Assembly (NCBI GenBank): GCA_938020565.1
Contig: CALIHP010000062.1
Span: 1-16,354 of the forward strand
Length of the DNA stretch: 16,354 bases
Source: an uncultured Anaerolineaceae bacterium
GTDB taxonomy: Bacteria; Chloroflexota; Anaerolineae; Anaerolineales; Anaerolineaceae
Reading direction: 5' to 3'
Part shown: positions 8,849 through 16,256 of the stretch, one piece after another
Layout: each line of letters opens with the position of its first letter
Position numbering within the stretch: position 1 is the first letter of the stretch
Translations under genes and position numbers: made by a program
Notes under the pieces: model-generated
What the model was told of the DNA's origin: nothing
Seen by the model: only the letters and a program-made list of their open reading frames with translations
Database searches by the model: none

Positions 8849-8887
8849 GAGCGCAGCCGAGTTGACGAGTCTTTCATGGATTTGATT

Positions 8888-9745
8888 TCAGATATTCGCT
8901 GCGTATAGCCGATATGACTCGGATTCTTCGATGAATCCGAGTTTTTTGTACATGCGGAGGGCCGCGGTATTTTTTTCGTAGGTATTCACGGTGAAAATAT
9001 CGATTTCATGAGAAAACTCAGCGACAAATCGGCGAATCATCTTCGTTCCGAGACCCATTCCGCGTCTTTCCGGGACGAGCGCGACGCGATCGATATGCAT
9101 CGAAAATTCATCGCACGATGCGAGCAGGTAAGCCACGGCTTCTCCTGAGTCTCGGGCAGCGAGGATCCGAACGATGGACGCGGCGTTCAACGCCAGGTCA
9201 AATTCGAACGGCGTCAGGCGCCAGATCGGCGGAAAAGACTGGTCGATTGCGTAAAGATCGCGCGACTCGGTTCGGCGGTCCGGCGCGCCGGGGCGGTATT
9301 CGAGCGGGCCGAAGTCCGTTCCTGGCCGATCTTCCGGTTGGCCCTGGCTCCTGTAGAGCGCGATCAGGCGGTCGATCGGGCGGAACGGAAGCGTTCGCAG
9401 CAGGGCGTCAATTAAATAGTTCCGTTGGCGCGGAAGGATCAGGCACTCCCGGATTCCAAGCTCACGGCAGGCGTCGCGGACTGTCAGGATTTCGGCGACG
9501 GTCAAGGGCTCAGGGCCTGGCGCGGCCGCAAATTCAATCCAGGCGGCGGTTTCCGTAACCTGCTTCAGTCCGAAGGTGAAAGGGACGGTTCGGAGCCGTT
9601 CGGGTCCGAGCGCTTCAGCCTGATAGCAGCGGCATTCAAAAATATAATCCTCGGGCTGGTACCAACCCGGGTGAAAGTAGGTTTCAGCAGGATCATGAAA
9701 AAAAATCGCCGGATTAAAGTTTTCCGGCGGGCAGCTTCTGAGCAT
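8888..9745 (-). CDS. GNAT-family N-acetyltransferase
   Basis: The protein has 285 residues. The C-terminal third is a GNAT fold: the acetyl-CoA pyrophosphate-binding motif is RGMGLG (228-233) within VPERRGMGLGTKMIRRF, and the last motif is NTYEKNTAALRMYKKLGF (around 254-271). The N-terminal 170 residues match nothing I recognise; they may be a degenerate second GNAT half or a substrate domain. The acceptor substrate is unknown. The gene follows parB by 33 nt in the same reading frame and is probably the last gene of that operon. The ATG at 9745 has no good ribosome binding site, and no other start codon lies between it and the parB stop, so translation may depend on coupling to parB. Confidence 0.85.
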   Translation of the reverse strand: MLRSCPPENFNPAIFFHDPAETYFHPGWYQPEDYIFECRCYQAEALGPERLRTVPFTFGLKQVTETAAWIEFAAAPGPEPLTVAEILTVRDACRELGIRECLILPRQRNYLIDALLRTLPFRPIDRLIALYRSQGQPEDRPGTDFGPLEYRPGAPDRRTESRDLYAIDQSFPPIWRLTPFEFDLALNAASIVRILAARDSGEAVAYLLASCDEFSMHIDRVALVPERRGMGLGTKMIRRFVAEFSHEIDIFTVNTYEKNTAALRMYKKLGFIEESESYRLYAANI

Positions 9746-9778
9746 CGGATGGATACAAGGTGATTCGCGGCGCCGATC

Positions 9779-10660
9779 TTATCGGAACGTCGAAAACCGT
9801 TCGATCAGGTCGTTCAATTCGTCGTTGGAATAATAATGAATGTGGATTGTCCCGCCGTTTTTTCCGGGATGCAGCGTGACGCGCGTACCGACGGAATGCA
9901 TCAGCGCTTCTTCGATCGATCTGATTTCCGGCGAAACCTGATTCGATTTCTTTGCGGCCTGCGCTTCTTCGGATTGCCCGGAAAGTTTACGGACGAACGC
10001 TTCGGTCTGCCGGACGTTCAGGCCCTGCGTCAGGATCGCCTGCAATGTGGTGACTTGCGCCTGTTCCGTTCCACAGCCCAGCAGCGCGCGCGCGTGACCT
10101 TCGCTGATTGCCCCGGAGCGGAGCGCGCGCAGGACGATTTCCGGAAGTTTCAGAAGCCGGAGCGTATTCGTGACCGACGAGCGATTTTTTCCGACGCGTT
10201 TAGCGATTTCCTCATGCGTCAGGCTGAAATTTTCTTCAAGGCTTCGGTAAGCTTCGGCGGTTTCGAGCGGCGACAGGTCCGCGCGCTGAACGTTTTCGAT
10301 TAACGCGAGTTCAAGGCGTTCCTGATCTGAAGCCGTTCGAACGATCGCGGGGACCATCTGCAGCCCGGCGCGTTCGGCGGCGCGCAGGCGGCGTTCCCCG
10401 GCGATCAGGAAGTATTTTTTCGTTTCCTCGTCGATCGTCAGGATCAGCGGCTGAATGATGCCATGCGCAAGGATCGATTCACTCAGGTCTTTCAGCTCTT
10501 CCTCGTTGAATTCGGTTCGCGGCTGATGGGGGTTGGGCTGAATATCGGAAATCGCGACGGAAAGAACCGCTTCGTCCGACGCAGGACGTGGCTCGTCCTC
10601 GATCGTCGGAATTAACGCGCCTAAACCGCGTCCTAATCCTACTCTTTTGGGTGCGCTCAT
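9779..10660 (-). CDS. parB: Chromosome partitioning protein ParB
   Basis: The protein has 293 residues, a normal length for chromosomal ParB/Spo0J. The N-terminal GLGRGLGALIP (8-18) is the ParA-interacting tail. The CTP-binding ParB/Srx fold carries the arginine motif GERRLRA (88-94) and ENVQR (122-126). A helix-turn-helix (about 146-172, THEEIAKRVGKNRSSVTNTL) binds parS, and the C-terminal part dimerises. It loads at parS as a CTP-dependent clamp and works with ParA in origin segregation. A GGGAGGGGG stretch lies 9 nt upstream of the ATG. It is the third gene of the minus-strand operon, 38 nt after parA. No parS-like palindrome was seen in the window. Confidence 0.97.
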   Translation of the reverse strand: MSAPKRVGLGRGLGALIPTIEDEPRPASDEAVLSVAISDIQPNPHQPRTEFNEEELKDLSESILAHGIIQPLILTIDEETKKYFLIAGERRLRAAERAGLQMVPAIVRTASDQERLELALIENVQRADLSPLETAEAYRSLEENFSLTHEEIAKRVGKNRSSVTNTLRLLKLPEIVLRALRSGAISEGHARALLGCGTEQAQVTTLQAILTQGLNVRQTEAFVRKLSGQSEEAQAAKKSNQVSPEIRSIEEALMHSVGTRVTLHPGKNGGTIHIHYYSNDELNDLIERFSTFR

Positions 10661-10698
10661 GTTAATAGTCCCCCTCCCTTTTTGAAATAGACACTTGT

Positions 10699-11466
10699 TC
10701 AGTTTTTCTGATCCTGCCCGATAATTTCTCTGGCTAAGCTTTCGTACGCTTTGCTGGCGTTGCTGTCTTTGGAATAGTAGTTGATCGGCTGACCGAACGA
10801 AGGCGCTTCCGCCAGGCGGATAGACCGCGGGATAATCGAGTTGAAGACTTTATCCGGGTAGAACTGCCGAACTTCGTTGACGACGTCGATCGCCAGCCGT
10901 GTTCGTCCGTCGAACATGGTCAATACGACGCCTCGAACGCGGACGTATGGGAAGGACCGCTGGACTTTGAGGATGGTCGAGTACAGTTGTGACAGGCCTT
11001 CAAGCGCAAGATATTCGCATTGCACTGGAATAATAACGCCGTCTTTAGAGGCGACGAGCGCGTTAATCGTCAGCAGGCTCAGCGAAGGCGGACAATCGAT
11101 CAGGATATAGTCGTAATTCTCCTGAACCGGGGTCAGCGCGTTTTTCAGGATCGATTCGCGGTTATCGAAATCGCTCAGTTCGATTTCAGCCCCGGAAAGG
11201 TCCGGCGACGCCGGTAAAATCGAAAGCTTGAATTCATCGTTGTAAACAATATTCGGCGCGATCGTCGTCGCTCCGATCAGGACCTGATATGAACCGTTTT
11301 TGATCGTACTTTTATCGATTCCGATCGAAGCGGTCGCGTTTGCCTGCGGATCCATGTCGACGACGAGCACGCGCATCCCCTGTTCGGATAAAGCGGACCC
11401 TAAACTGACCGCTGTCGTCGTTTTCCCAACGCCGCCTTTTTGATTAATCAGAGCGTAAATCTTCAT
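10699..11466 (-). CDS. parA: Chromosome partitioning ATPase ParA (Soj type)
   Basis: The protein has 255 residues, the standard size of the short chromosomal Soj type lacking an N-terminal DNA-binding extension. The deviant Walker A box KGGVGKTT (10-17) has the two lysines of the MinD/ParA family. Switch I follows (VVDMDPQANAT, 35-45), then the Walker B region LIDCPPS (about 122-128). It is an ATP-dependent dimer that binds DNA non-specifically and is released by ParB. AAGGGGA precedes the ATG. It is co-directional with the zinc-ribbon gene upstream (36-nt gap) and parB downstream (38-nt gap). Confidence 0.97.
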   Translation of the reverse strand: MKIYALINQKGGVGKTTTAVSLGSALSEQGMRVLVVDMDPQANATASIGIDKSTIKNGSYQVLIGATTIAPNIVYNDEFKLSILPASPDLSGAEIELSDFDNRESILKNALTPVQENYDYILIDCPPSLSLLTINALVASKDGVIIPVQCEYLALEGLSQLYSTILKVQRSFPYVRVRGVVLTMFDGRTRLAIDVVNEVRQFYPDKVFNSIIPRSIRLAEAPSFGQPINYYSKDSNASKAYESLAREIIGQDQKN

Positions 11467-11502
11467 AAAAATTTTCCCCTTCGGTAAAAGACCTTTTCTT
11501 CG

Positions 11503-11961
11503 CTAAGAACGACCGGTATCGGCTTGCGGTTTATGCTGAGGCGCGCCGCAGTATGGGCAAAGCGTCCAGGGCAATTCTAAAACCTCTTCGCATTTTACGC
11601 ATTTCTTCATTAACTTCGTGTGGCAGGCCGGGCAAAGGATCCATTTTACTTGGATCTCCCGCCCGCAGCCGGGACATTTCGGGCGCCGTTCAATTTCCTG
11701 AATCAGCGTTTCTTCCTCAAGCGCGCTGAGATATTTTTCCTCGATCGTCTGAGCTGGGCGAAGGAGGAGGTAGAGGATGACGCCGAAGAACGGAAGCGCA
11801 AGCGCAACCAGGCCCGCTAAAATAACGATCAGCGGGTCTCTCGAACGCGAACGAATATCCCGTAATACCCAAAACGTTATCCCGAGCCAGAGCGCCGCTA
11901 AGAAAGCGCTGAGAACCGCGATCGCAATGACGGAAAGGTTTGATAAAAGGTTTGCGTCCAA
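11503..11961 (-). CDS. Membrane protein with C-terminal double zinc ribbon
   Basis: The protein has 152 residues. Two N-terminal membrane segments (about 8-32 and 42-66) are joined by a short basic loop (RDIRSRSRD). A charged helical linker (TIEEKYLSALEEETLIQEIE) leads to a double zinc ribbon with four Cys pairs: CPGC, CPAC, CVKC and CPYC. The zinc ribbons are probably cytoplasmic. Function unknown; such modules usually mediate protein or nucleic-acid contacts. The start is a TTG, supported by AAAGGA about 4 nt upstream. As the first gene of the operon that contains parA and parB, it could link the partition proteins to the membrane, which is speculative. Confidence 0.85.
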   Translation of the reverse strand: MDANLLSNLSVIAIAVLSAFLAALWLGITFWVLRDIRSRSRDPLIVILAGLVALALPFFGVILYLLLRPAQTIEEKYLSALEEETLIQEIERRPKCPGCGREIQVKWILCPACHTKLMKKCVKCEEVLELPWTLCPYCGAPQHKPQADTGRS

Positions 11962-11993
11962 TTCGTCCTTTCAGCTCCACGTTTAACATGAGA

Positions 11994-12002
11994 ATTATAG
12001 CA
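11994..12002 (-). promoter_or_regulatory. Extended -10 promoter of the zinc-ribbon/parAB operon
   Basis: On the minus strand TGC-TATAAT occupies 12002-11994. No -35 box is recognisable 16-18 bp upstream, so the extended TGn element probably compensates. It lies divergent to the radC promoter, with the two -10 boxes about 70 bp apart. Confidence 0.65.
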
Positions 12003-12066
12003 TGGATTTTATCATGCGGTTCGGTCGTGATTATTGATGAAAGACTAAGAATAATAACCAAAATTC

Positions 12067-12075
12067 TGCTATAAT
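12067..12075 (+). promoter_or_regulatory. Extended -10 promoter of radC
   Basis: TGC-TATAAT at 12067-12075 without a good -35 box. Expected transcription start is near 12082, about 27 nt before the ATG at 12109. It forms a 10-bp inverted repeat (arm TGCTATAATT) with the divergent promoter at 11993-12002. Confidence 0.65.
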
Positions 12076-12108
12076 TAAAGGGCGATTTTGAGGCGTGCAG
12101 GATGGACC

Positions 12109-12831
12109 ATGGCTTTTGATTCTGAGGACTGCGAGAAGATAACGACGGCGTTTCGTATTAAGGAGATGCCGCGGAGGGATCGTCCGCGCGAGCGAATTGT
12201 CCTGTCGGGGGCAGGGTCGCTGACGAATTATGAACTGTTGGCGGTATTGCTGAAAACGGGGACGTCCGGCATGGGCGTTCTTGAATTTGCGGAGATGATT
12301 CTCAGCCGGTTCGGCGGACTGAGCGGGCTGGATCGCGTCACGTTTGATCAGCTTCGGCAGGTCAAGGGGATCGGCGAGGCAAAGGCTGCGGAGCTGATCG
12401 CGGCAATTGAATTTGGAAAACGGGTCCATGAAGCGTCGGCGAACCGTGAATCGCGGCAGATTCGTTCGGCGGGAGATGTTTATGAACTGGTTTGCGCGAA
12501 AATGCAGTCTCTGGATCACGAAGAGCTTTGGGTTATCAATGTGGATTCGAAAAATCGGGTTCTCGCGATCGATCAGCTGTATAAAGGATCGGTCAACGCT
12601 TCGACGATTCGGACCGCCGAGGTTTTTCAGGGCGCGATCAGCCGGAAGGCGATGGGGATTATCCTGGTTCATAATCATCCCAGCGGCGATCCGACGCCGA
12701 GCGATCTTGATTTTGTCGTCACTCGCAATGTTAAAGAAGCAGGCCGCATTCTTGAAATTGCGCTGTTGGATCATGTCGTTATCGGAGCAGGCGCTTACCG
12801 GTCGATTTTCGACCTGACGGCGGATTTATAG
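12109..12831 (+). CDS. radC: RadC-family JAMM-domain protein
   Basis: The protein has 240 residues from the ATG at 12109. An N-terminal helix-hairpin-helix-like region (about 35-100, with VKGIGEAKAAEL) is followed by the JAB/MPN (JAMM) metal-binding domain with HNHPSGDPTPSDLD (188-201). That supplies the two His and the Asp of the zinc site, with E139 in EEL as the probable acid. The family (also called UPF0758) has long been linked to DNA repair by name, but its biochemical role is not settled. An in-frame TTG at 12088 would add seven residues but leaves almost no leader. AGGA at 12099-12102 fits the ATG at 12109. Divergent from the parAB operon. Confidence 0.93.
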   Translation: MAFDSEDCEKITTAFRIKEMPRRDRPRERIVLSGAGSLTNYELLAVLLKTGTSGMGVLEFAEMILSRFGGLSGLDRVTFDQLRQVKGIGEAKAAELIAAIEFGKRVHEASANRESRQIRSAGDVYELVCAKMQSLDHEELWVINVDSKNRVLAIDQLYKGSVNASTIRTAEVFQGAISRKAMGIILVHNHPSGDPTPSDLDFVVTRNVKEAGRILEIALLDHVVIGAGAYRSIFDLTADL

Positions 12832-12888
12832 GATTCGACGCCACGCTGCGTATAGCCGTTCGAAAAACCGCGCTGGTGAAAAGGTTAT

Positions 12889-12917
12889 TTGACAAAAGGA
12901 TTGAGCTATAGTACGAT
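12889..12917 (+). promoter_or_regulatory. Promoter of the tRNA-Met gene
   Basis: Perfect -35 TTGACA (12889-12894), a 17-bp spacer and -10 TACGAT (12912-12917). The expected start near 12924 is 6 nt before the mature tRNA 5' end at 12930. Confidence 0.8.
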
Positions 12918-12929
12918 ATTGCAGTTCAT

Positions 12930-13001
12930 GGCGAGGTAGCTCAGTGGCAGAGCAGGGGACTCATAAGCCCTTTGTCGTGGGTTCGACTCCCACCCTCGCC
13001 A
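12930..13001 (+). tRNA. tRNA-Met (CAT), elongator type
   Basis: A complete 72-nt cloverleaf. The acceptor stem GGCGAGG pairs with CCTCGCC (12994-13000), with discriminator A13001. The D arm is GCTC/GAGC (12939-12953). The anticodon loop CTCATAA has CAT at 12962-12964. The T arm GTGGG/CCCAC (12977-12993) has the TTCGACT loop. The first acceptor pair is G-C rather than the C-A mismatch of initiator tRNA, so it is elongator Met; a lysidine-modified Ile tRNA (CAT) is the alternative. There is an A-G opposition at the top of the anticodon stem (12959/12967). CCA is not encoded. Confidence 0.93.
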
Positions 13002-13051
13002 CAAGTTATTTAATCGTTATGCATGCGCCTGTGCGCTTACCCAGATCAGAT

Positions 13052-13067
13052 AGAACGAATGCGTTCT
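13052..13067 (+). other. Perfect small inverted repeat downstream of the tRNA
   Basis: AGAACG-AATG-CGTTCT has a 6-bp perfect stem. A seven-T run follows about 10 nt later, too distant for a classical intrinsic terminator. It could be a weak tRNA terminator or an operator for the gene starting at 13114. The 112-nt gap holds nothing else recognisable. Confidence 0.35.
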
Positions 13068-13113
13068 GTATAAAAGGTTTTTTTGATAACCCGGAAAAGC
13101 AGGAAGGGAAGAT

Positions 13114-14963
13114 TTGCGTATTATTATTTTTGCGTTGCTCCCGATTTTTTCGATTATTGGATTTATTTTGTTTTCCGTTAATCGGTTGAGAATTCCTTTC
13201 CCTGACGCTCCATTATTTAGTTTATGCTCAATCGTTGTTCTGATGTATGTTTTACGTTATTTTCGGAAGCAACTTCTGGCGTTTATGTGCTATTTGGATT
13301 AAATCTTGTTTTTATCGTTGATTTTGTTATCCTTCGAGTTTGTAAGAAAGGCCGCATTCCCTTAAAGCGGGAAGCTGTTGTCGGACTGTCCTTTTTTGCG
13401 ATAGCGGTTATTTTGCTAACGCTGATCTCCAGGCGCTGGTATTTTCATTGTTGGGATGAATATATGCATTGGGACCCGTTCGTGCGGCAGATTTATAAGA
13501 CGGACGGATTTTATGTGTCCGGGGGCTGGTTTAAGAATGTCAACTATGTTCAAGGCTTGCCATTATTAGCGGTTTATTTTGTCAGGCTCGGAGGGTACAC
13601 GGACGGCGCGCTGATCCTCTCGAACAATATTTTGCTTCTGGCAAGTTTTCTTGTTTTTCTTCGCGCTTGGGAAACGAGAGGGCAGATTTTATTTAATCTT
13701 TTGAGAATTGCTTTTTGTTATTCAGTTATTAACACGTTTAGTGTTCTACTGCTTAATTCTTTTATCGCTGATATTTTAGTTGGGGCTGTTGCGGCTGCTA
13801 TTCTATACCGATTACATTTGGACTGTTCAGAAAAAAGCTTAGTTCAGTTCCTGCCGGTATTCCTGGCTTACACGTTTGTCAAGGATATATGTGGTTATTT
13901 TTCTGCGGCTATTTTATTCGTGATTGGCGTATGGGAGTTCTTAGAGATAAAACGAACCAGCAAAAGGTCTTTCAGTTTAATTTTGAGAAAGTATTCAGCT
14001 GCATTAATAAGTGTCATTGTTTGGTATAGCAGCTGGGTGATTCGGCTCAGACTATTAGGTATCCAAGGGGATATGAAAATCCTGATCAATCCGGAAGAAT
14101 TATGGATCGCTTTCTTTACACGTAATAATCCGTTTTATAACTCTGTGATGGATAATTTTATTCGTCATCTGACTCAGGTAAGGTTTGTTAAATCTTTATC
14201 AATGACAATCTTGTTGGTCATATTTTTGCTGCTGATACTTTTGGCGAAAGCAATTTTTCCAAGGCAGATTCGGAAAAAGGAACTATGGTTTCTGCTTTCG
14301 ACAATTATTATCGGCCTTGGATATTTCTTTTTGCTGGTCGCAACTTTTTTGGGGACACAGAAACCAGGACAAGCCGTTATTGAAGAACCGGAGGGGTTTT
14401 ATTTACGATTTTTCAGCTCATTCTGTATCTTATTCATGTTGGTGTTTGTTAATTTTGTGTTTGAAGCTGTTTGGGTAAATCGAGGATTCCTGAATGCCTG
14501 GCAGGTTATTTTCTTTATATTCACGGGGATCTTTATTAATATAAATTTGTTGAACGAATATAGAATTCAGATTTTTATGAATTCTCCAGATCATCGTTGG
14601 ATCAGGGCAAAAGAAATTCATAAAAAATTTGAGAATCGTTTCCCGGTGGATTCAACGGCTTTAATCATAAACTTTGAATATACGGAACTGGAATGGCTGA
14701 TGATCAATGATCTGTTTGTCGGCGAGCGGGTTGCTTTTCTAAAAGATCGTACGGATTATTCCGCTGAAAATACATCAAAAGAAGATTTTATAAAATTGAT
14801 AGATGAAAATAAAATCGACTATTTGTTTTTGTATAAAACGTCGCAGGAGTTCTGGCTTGGATACCAGGAATTATTTGAAGAAAGCGACTATACCTTCGAT
14901 TTAAATCCAATGATTTATCGATATGACGCCGGGCTGAAGAAATTTACTTTATATGCATATTGA
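13114..14963 (+). CDS. Polytopic membrane protein, GT-C-like, apparently frameshifted near the N terminus
   Basis: The main open frame (13224-14963) encodes a protein of up to 579 residues with about ten membrane segments. A WDEYMHWD motif (77-84) follows its second hydrophobic stretch, and a soluble C-terminal part starts at about residue 470. An Asp-Glu pair in the first large loop is typical of GT-C lipid-linked-sugar glycosyltransferases, and the overall form fits a cell-surface polysaccharide enzyme; the exact family is not identified. The ATG at 13224 has no ribosome binding site. The other frame starting at TTG 13114 has a strong purine-rich site (AGGAAGGGA, 13101-13109) and encodes a plausible membrane segment (IIIFALLPIFSIIGFILF) that runs into the same topology if one base is added in the overlap 13224-13299. 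I therefore read it as one gene with a -1 shift, probably in a short T run (around 13260). Visibly AT-richer than its neighbours, which suggests transfer. Confidence 0.7.
13224..13299 (+). other. Overlap of two reading frames containing the inferred -1 frameshift
   Basis: Frame 1 (start 13114) stays open to the TAA at 13300-13302, and frame 3 is open from at least 13224. The most natural junction is TAT-TTT-CGG, where slipping back by one T gives TCG-GAA-GCA and joins two hydrophobic segments without a charged interruption. The exact base cannot be fixed from the sequence. Sequencing error, mutation and programmed slippage are all possible, but no classical X-XXY-YYZ heptamer is in the right frame. 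Confidence 0.5.
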
Positions 14964-14974
14964 TTCCGATCTGA

Positions 14975-16009
14975 TTAAGGCGCATATTTCACATGCGAAT
15001 CGAAGAATTCGATCGTCCGGCGCATGGCGAGAGCGAAATTGCTGCTGATATTATGATCGTCATTTTCATAAATATAGAATTCATAAGGAATTCTCAGCTC
15101 TTTGAATTCGCCGGCTAAAATCTCGGACCAGACGAGCGGGACGACGGGATCTTCTCGCGCGTGATGCAGTTGGATCTGCCCTGAAATTTCCGCGAGATAG
15201 GTGTTTGGGGAGACGGAGGCCCAGAACGGCGGATTTTCTTCGATCGTCCCGTAACGCTGCGATGTCGCTTCGTACCAGGCGCTGAAGCTGTCCGCCCAGG
15301 ATTGCCCTTCAGGAGAGAGCTGAACCCTGCTCTGAATCCGGTACTACCTGGCGATAATATCCGGATAGGGGGAGACGACGCCTGCCCAGATCACCCCGGC
15401 TTTAATATCCTTGCTGACGGTCATGGCGCGGAGCGTGATTTGTCCCCCCATCGAATGACCCCACATGCCGATTCGGTTCGGATCCGCATCCGGATAAGCT
15501 TGAAGCGCGGCGACAGCGTTCAGGACATCGATTGTATAACCGGGGTCACCGTAGCCGCCGCCGGACGCAGGCATGCCTTCAGAGCTGCCGTGACCGCGGT
15601 AGTCCGGTTTAAAAACGATGTAGCCGGCGAGCGAGAGCGCCTCAACATAGCGGAAATAGCGTTCCGTCGTCCGATATTCGCTCGGGGCGATATACCCATG
15701 GTTGAATACGATAACTGGCCAGCCCTGAGCCGGTTTTTCGCCGATCGGTACGGACATGAGCGCGTAGTTCTTATTTTCCTCCGATTGATAGGAAACGACG
15801 TATTGGTTGTAGTAGAGGCCGCGAACGACGGTGGATTCGATTGTGATTTCGCTCCCCGGATATGCGGCCCGCCGCATTTCACTGATCTGAAGCGGGTTCG
15901 GCTCGGTCGAGAATGATTGGGTTGACTGCGAATAGAGCGGCGTGCCGCTGACGGAAAGGGTAAGGATCAGCAGGCTGAAATAAATCAGTCTGCCGCGCTT
16001 TAATGGCAT
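14975..16009 (-). pseudogene. Secreted alpha/beta hydrolase (prolyl-oligopeptidase/dienelactone-hydrolase-like) with in-frame TAG
   Basis: Read through, the gene encodes 344 codons. Residues 1-27 are a signal peptide (basic start, then FSLLILTLSV, cleavage near YSQ). The alpha/beta-hydrolase core has the oxyanion region VIVFNHGY (99-106), DYRGHGSSEG (136-145) and the nucleophile elbow GHSMGG (Ser186). Codon 222 is TAG (15344-15346). The same frame continues for 122 sense codons to TAA at 14975-14977, including REDPVVP (catalytic Asp about 287) and DDHNIS (catalytic His about 319). The 221-residue product alone would lack two triad residues. The intact downstream frame implies a very recent nonsense mutation, a sequencing error or stop-codon readthrough. 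From memory, relatives carry Trp at this place, which would be a TGG to TAG change. An AAGGAGG site sits 4 nt before the ATG at 16009. Convergent with the membrane protein gene, 11 nt apart. Confidence 0.85.
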
Positions 16010-16102
16010 AGTGCCTCCTTATAAATTAAGGAAATTCAGGGCCCCATTGACGATCGGGAGCTGTGATTCGAAGGACTCGGTGTTAGTAAACCGGCATTTA
16101 TG

Positions 16103-16108
16103 ATTATA
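16103..16108 (-). promoter_or_regulatory. Candidate -10 box of the hydrolase gene
   Basis: TATAAT on the minus strand, about 94 nt before the ATG at 16009. No convincing -35 element or TGn extension is present. It lies downstream of the terminator at 16148-16175, so it could give expression independent of the upstream small transcript. Confidence 0.45.
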
Positions 16109-16147
16109 CTCGCGATTGGTTCGGGACTGCGGCCTCGACCGCATATG

Positions 16148-16175
16148 AAAAAACGCATCCGCCGAGGCGGATGCG
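16148..16175 (-). terminator. Strong intrinsic terminator on the minus strand
   Basis: Minus-strand CGCATCCGC and GCGGATGCG (16175-16167 and 16162-16154) form a perfect 9-bp stem with a CTCG tetraloop, followed directly by TTTTTT (16153-16148). The only candidate promoter between it and the window end on this strand is the one at 16257-16265. Its outer arm CGCATCC/GGATGCG repeats exactly the stem of the CRISPR-like repeat 69 nt upstream. Confidence 0.85.
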
Positions 16176-16214
16176 CGGGATAAGGATATCCCAGGGCACA
16201 GTGTTGACATTTTA

Positions 16215-16246
16215 ATTTCAATCCACGCATCCGTGCAGGATGCGAC
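16215..16246 (-). CRISPR. Solitary type I-C-like CRISPR repeat
   Basis: Read on the minus strand, the 32-nt unit starts GTCGCATCC, has a 5-nt loop TGCAC, and ends GGATGCGTGGATTGAAAT. The GTCGC start, the 7-bp stem (CGCATCC/GGATGCG) and the GCGTGGATTGAAAY end are the recognised signature of type I-C repeats, and 32 nt is their usual length. No second intact copy is present within 100 nt on either side, and no cas gene lies in the window. A partial ATTGAAAC match at 16307-16314 is at the wrong distance (92 nt) to be an array member. Confidence 0.7.
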
Positions 16247-16256
16247 CAACAGATTG

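Larger units (their letters stand above)
16148..16250 (-). ncRNA. Candidate crRNA-like small RNA, about 103 nt
   Basis: The inferred transcript runs from about 16250 (7 nt after the -10 box) to the T run at 16148. In order it holds 4 nt of leader, a type I-C-like CRISPR repeat (16246-16215), a 37-nt segment (16214-16178), and a terminator hairpin whose stem copies the repeat stem. The 37-nt segment ends in part of its own hairpin, GGGATA-TCCT-TATCCC (16192-16177). No open reading frame with a ribosome binding site is apparent. It could be a stand-alone crRNA-like guide (compare the CreA antitoxin RNAs of type I systems), a remnant of an array, or the attenuated leader of the hydrolase gene downstream. 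Transcription is predicted, not shown. Confidence 0.5.

Noticed and set aside
9118..9558. A 146-codon plus-strand open frame across the GNAT gene
   Set aside because: Antisense shadow of the acetyltransferase with Arg/Gly-rich translation.
11970..11985. A possible parS site near the start of the parAB operon (CTCCACGTTTAAC)
   Set aside because: It shares only a fragment of the parS core and is not palindromic.
12088..12108. TTG at 12088 as the radC start
   Set aside because: It would leave about 6 nt of leader after the predicted transcription start and has no ribosome binding site; the ATG at 12109 fits both.
12031..12774. A 247-codon open frame antisense to radC
   Set aside because: It lies opposite the conserved JAMM domain and its translation has no domain pattern.
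15302..15916. A 204-codon plus-strand open frame across the hydrolase
   Set aside because: The minus-strand frame encodes the hydrolase with signal peptide and GHSMGG motif; the plus frame is a shadow.
16204..16209. Plus-strand TTGACA as a -35 box for a transcript across the repeat
   Set aside because: At 16-18 bp downstream there is only GC-containing sequence (around GCATCC), with no -10-like hexamer.
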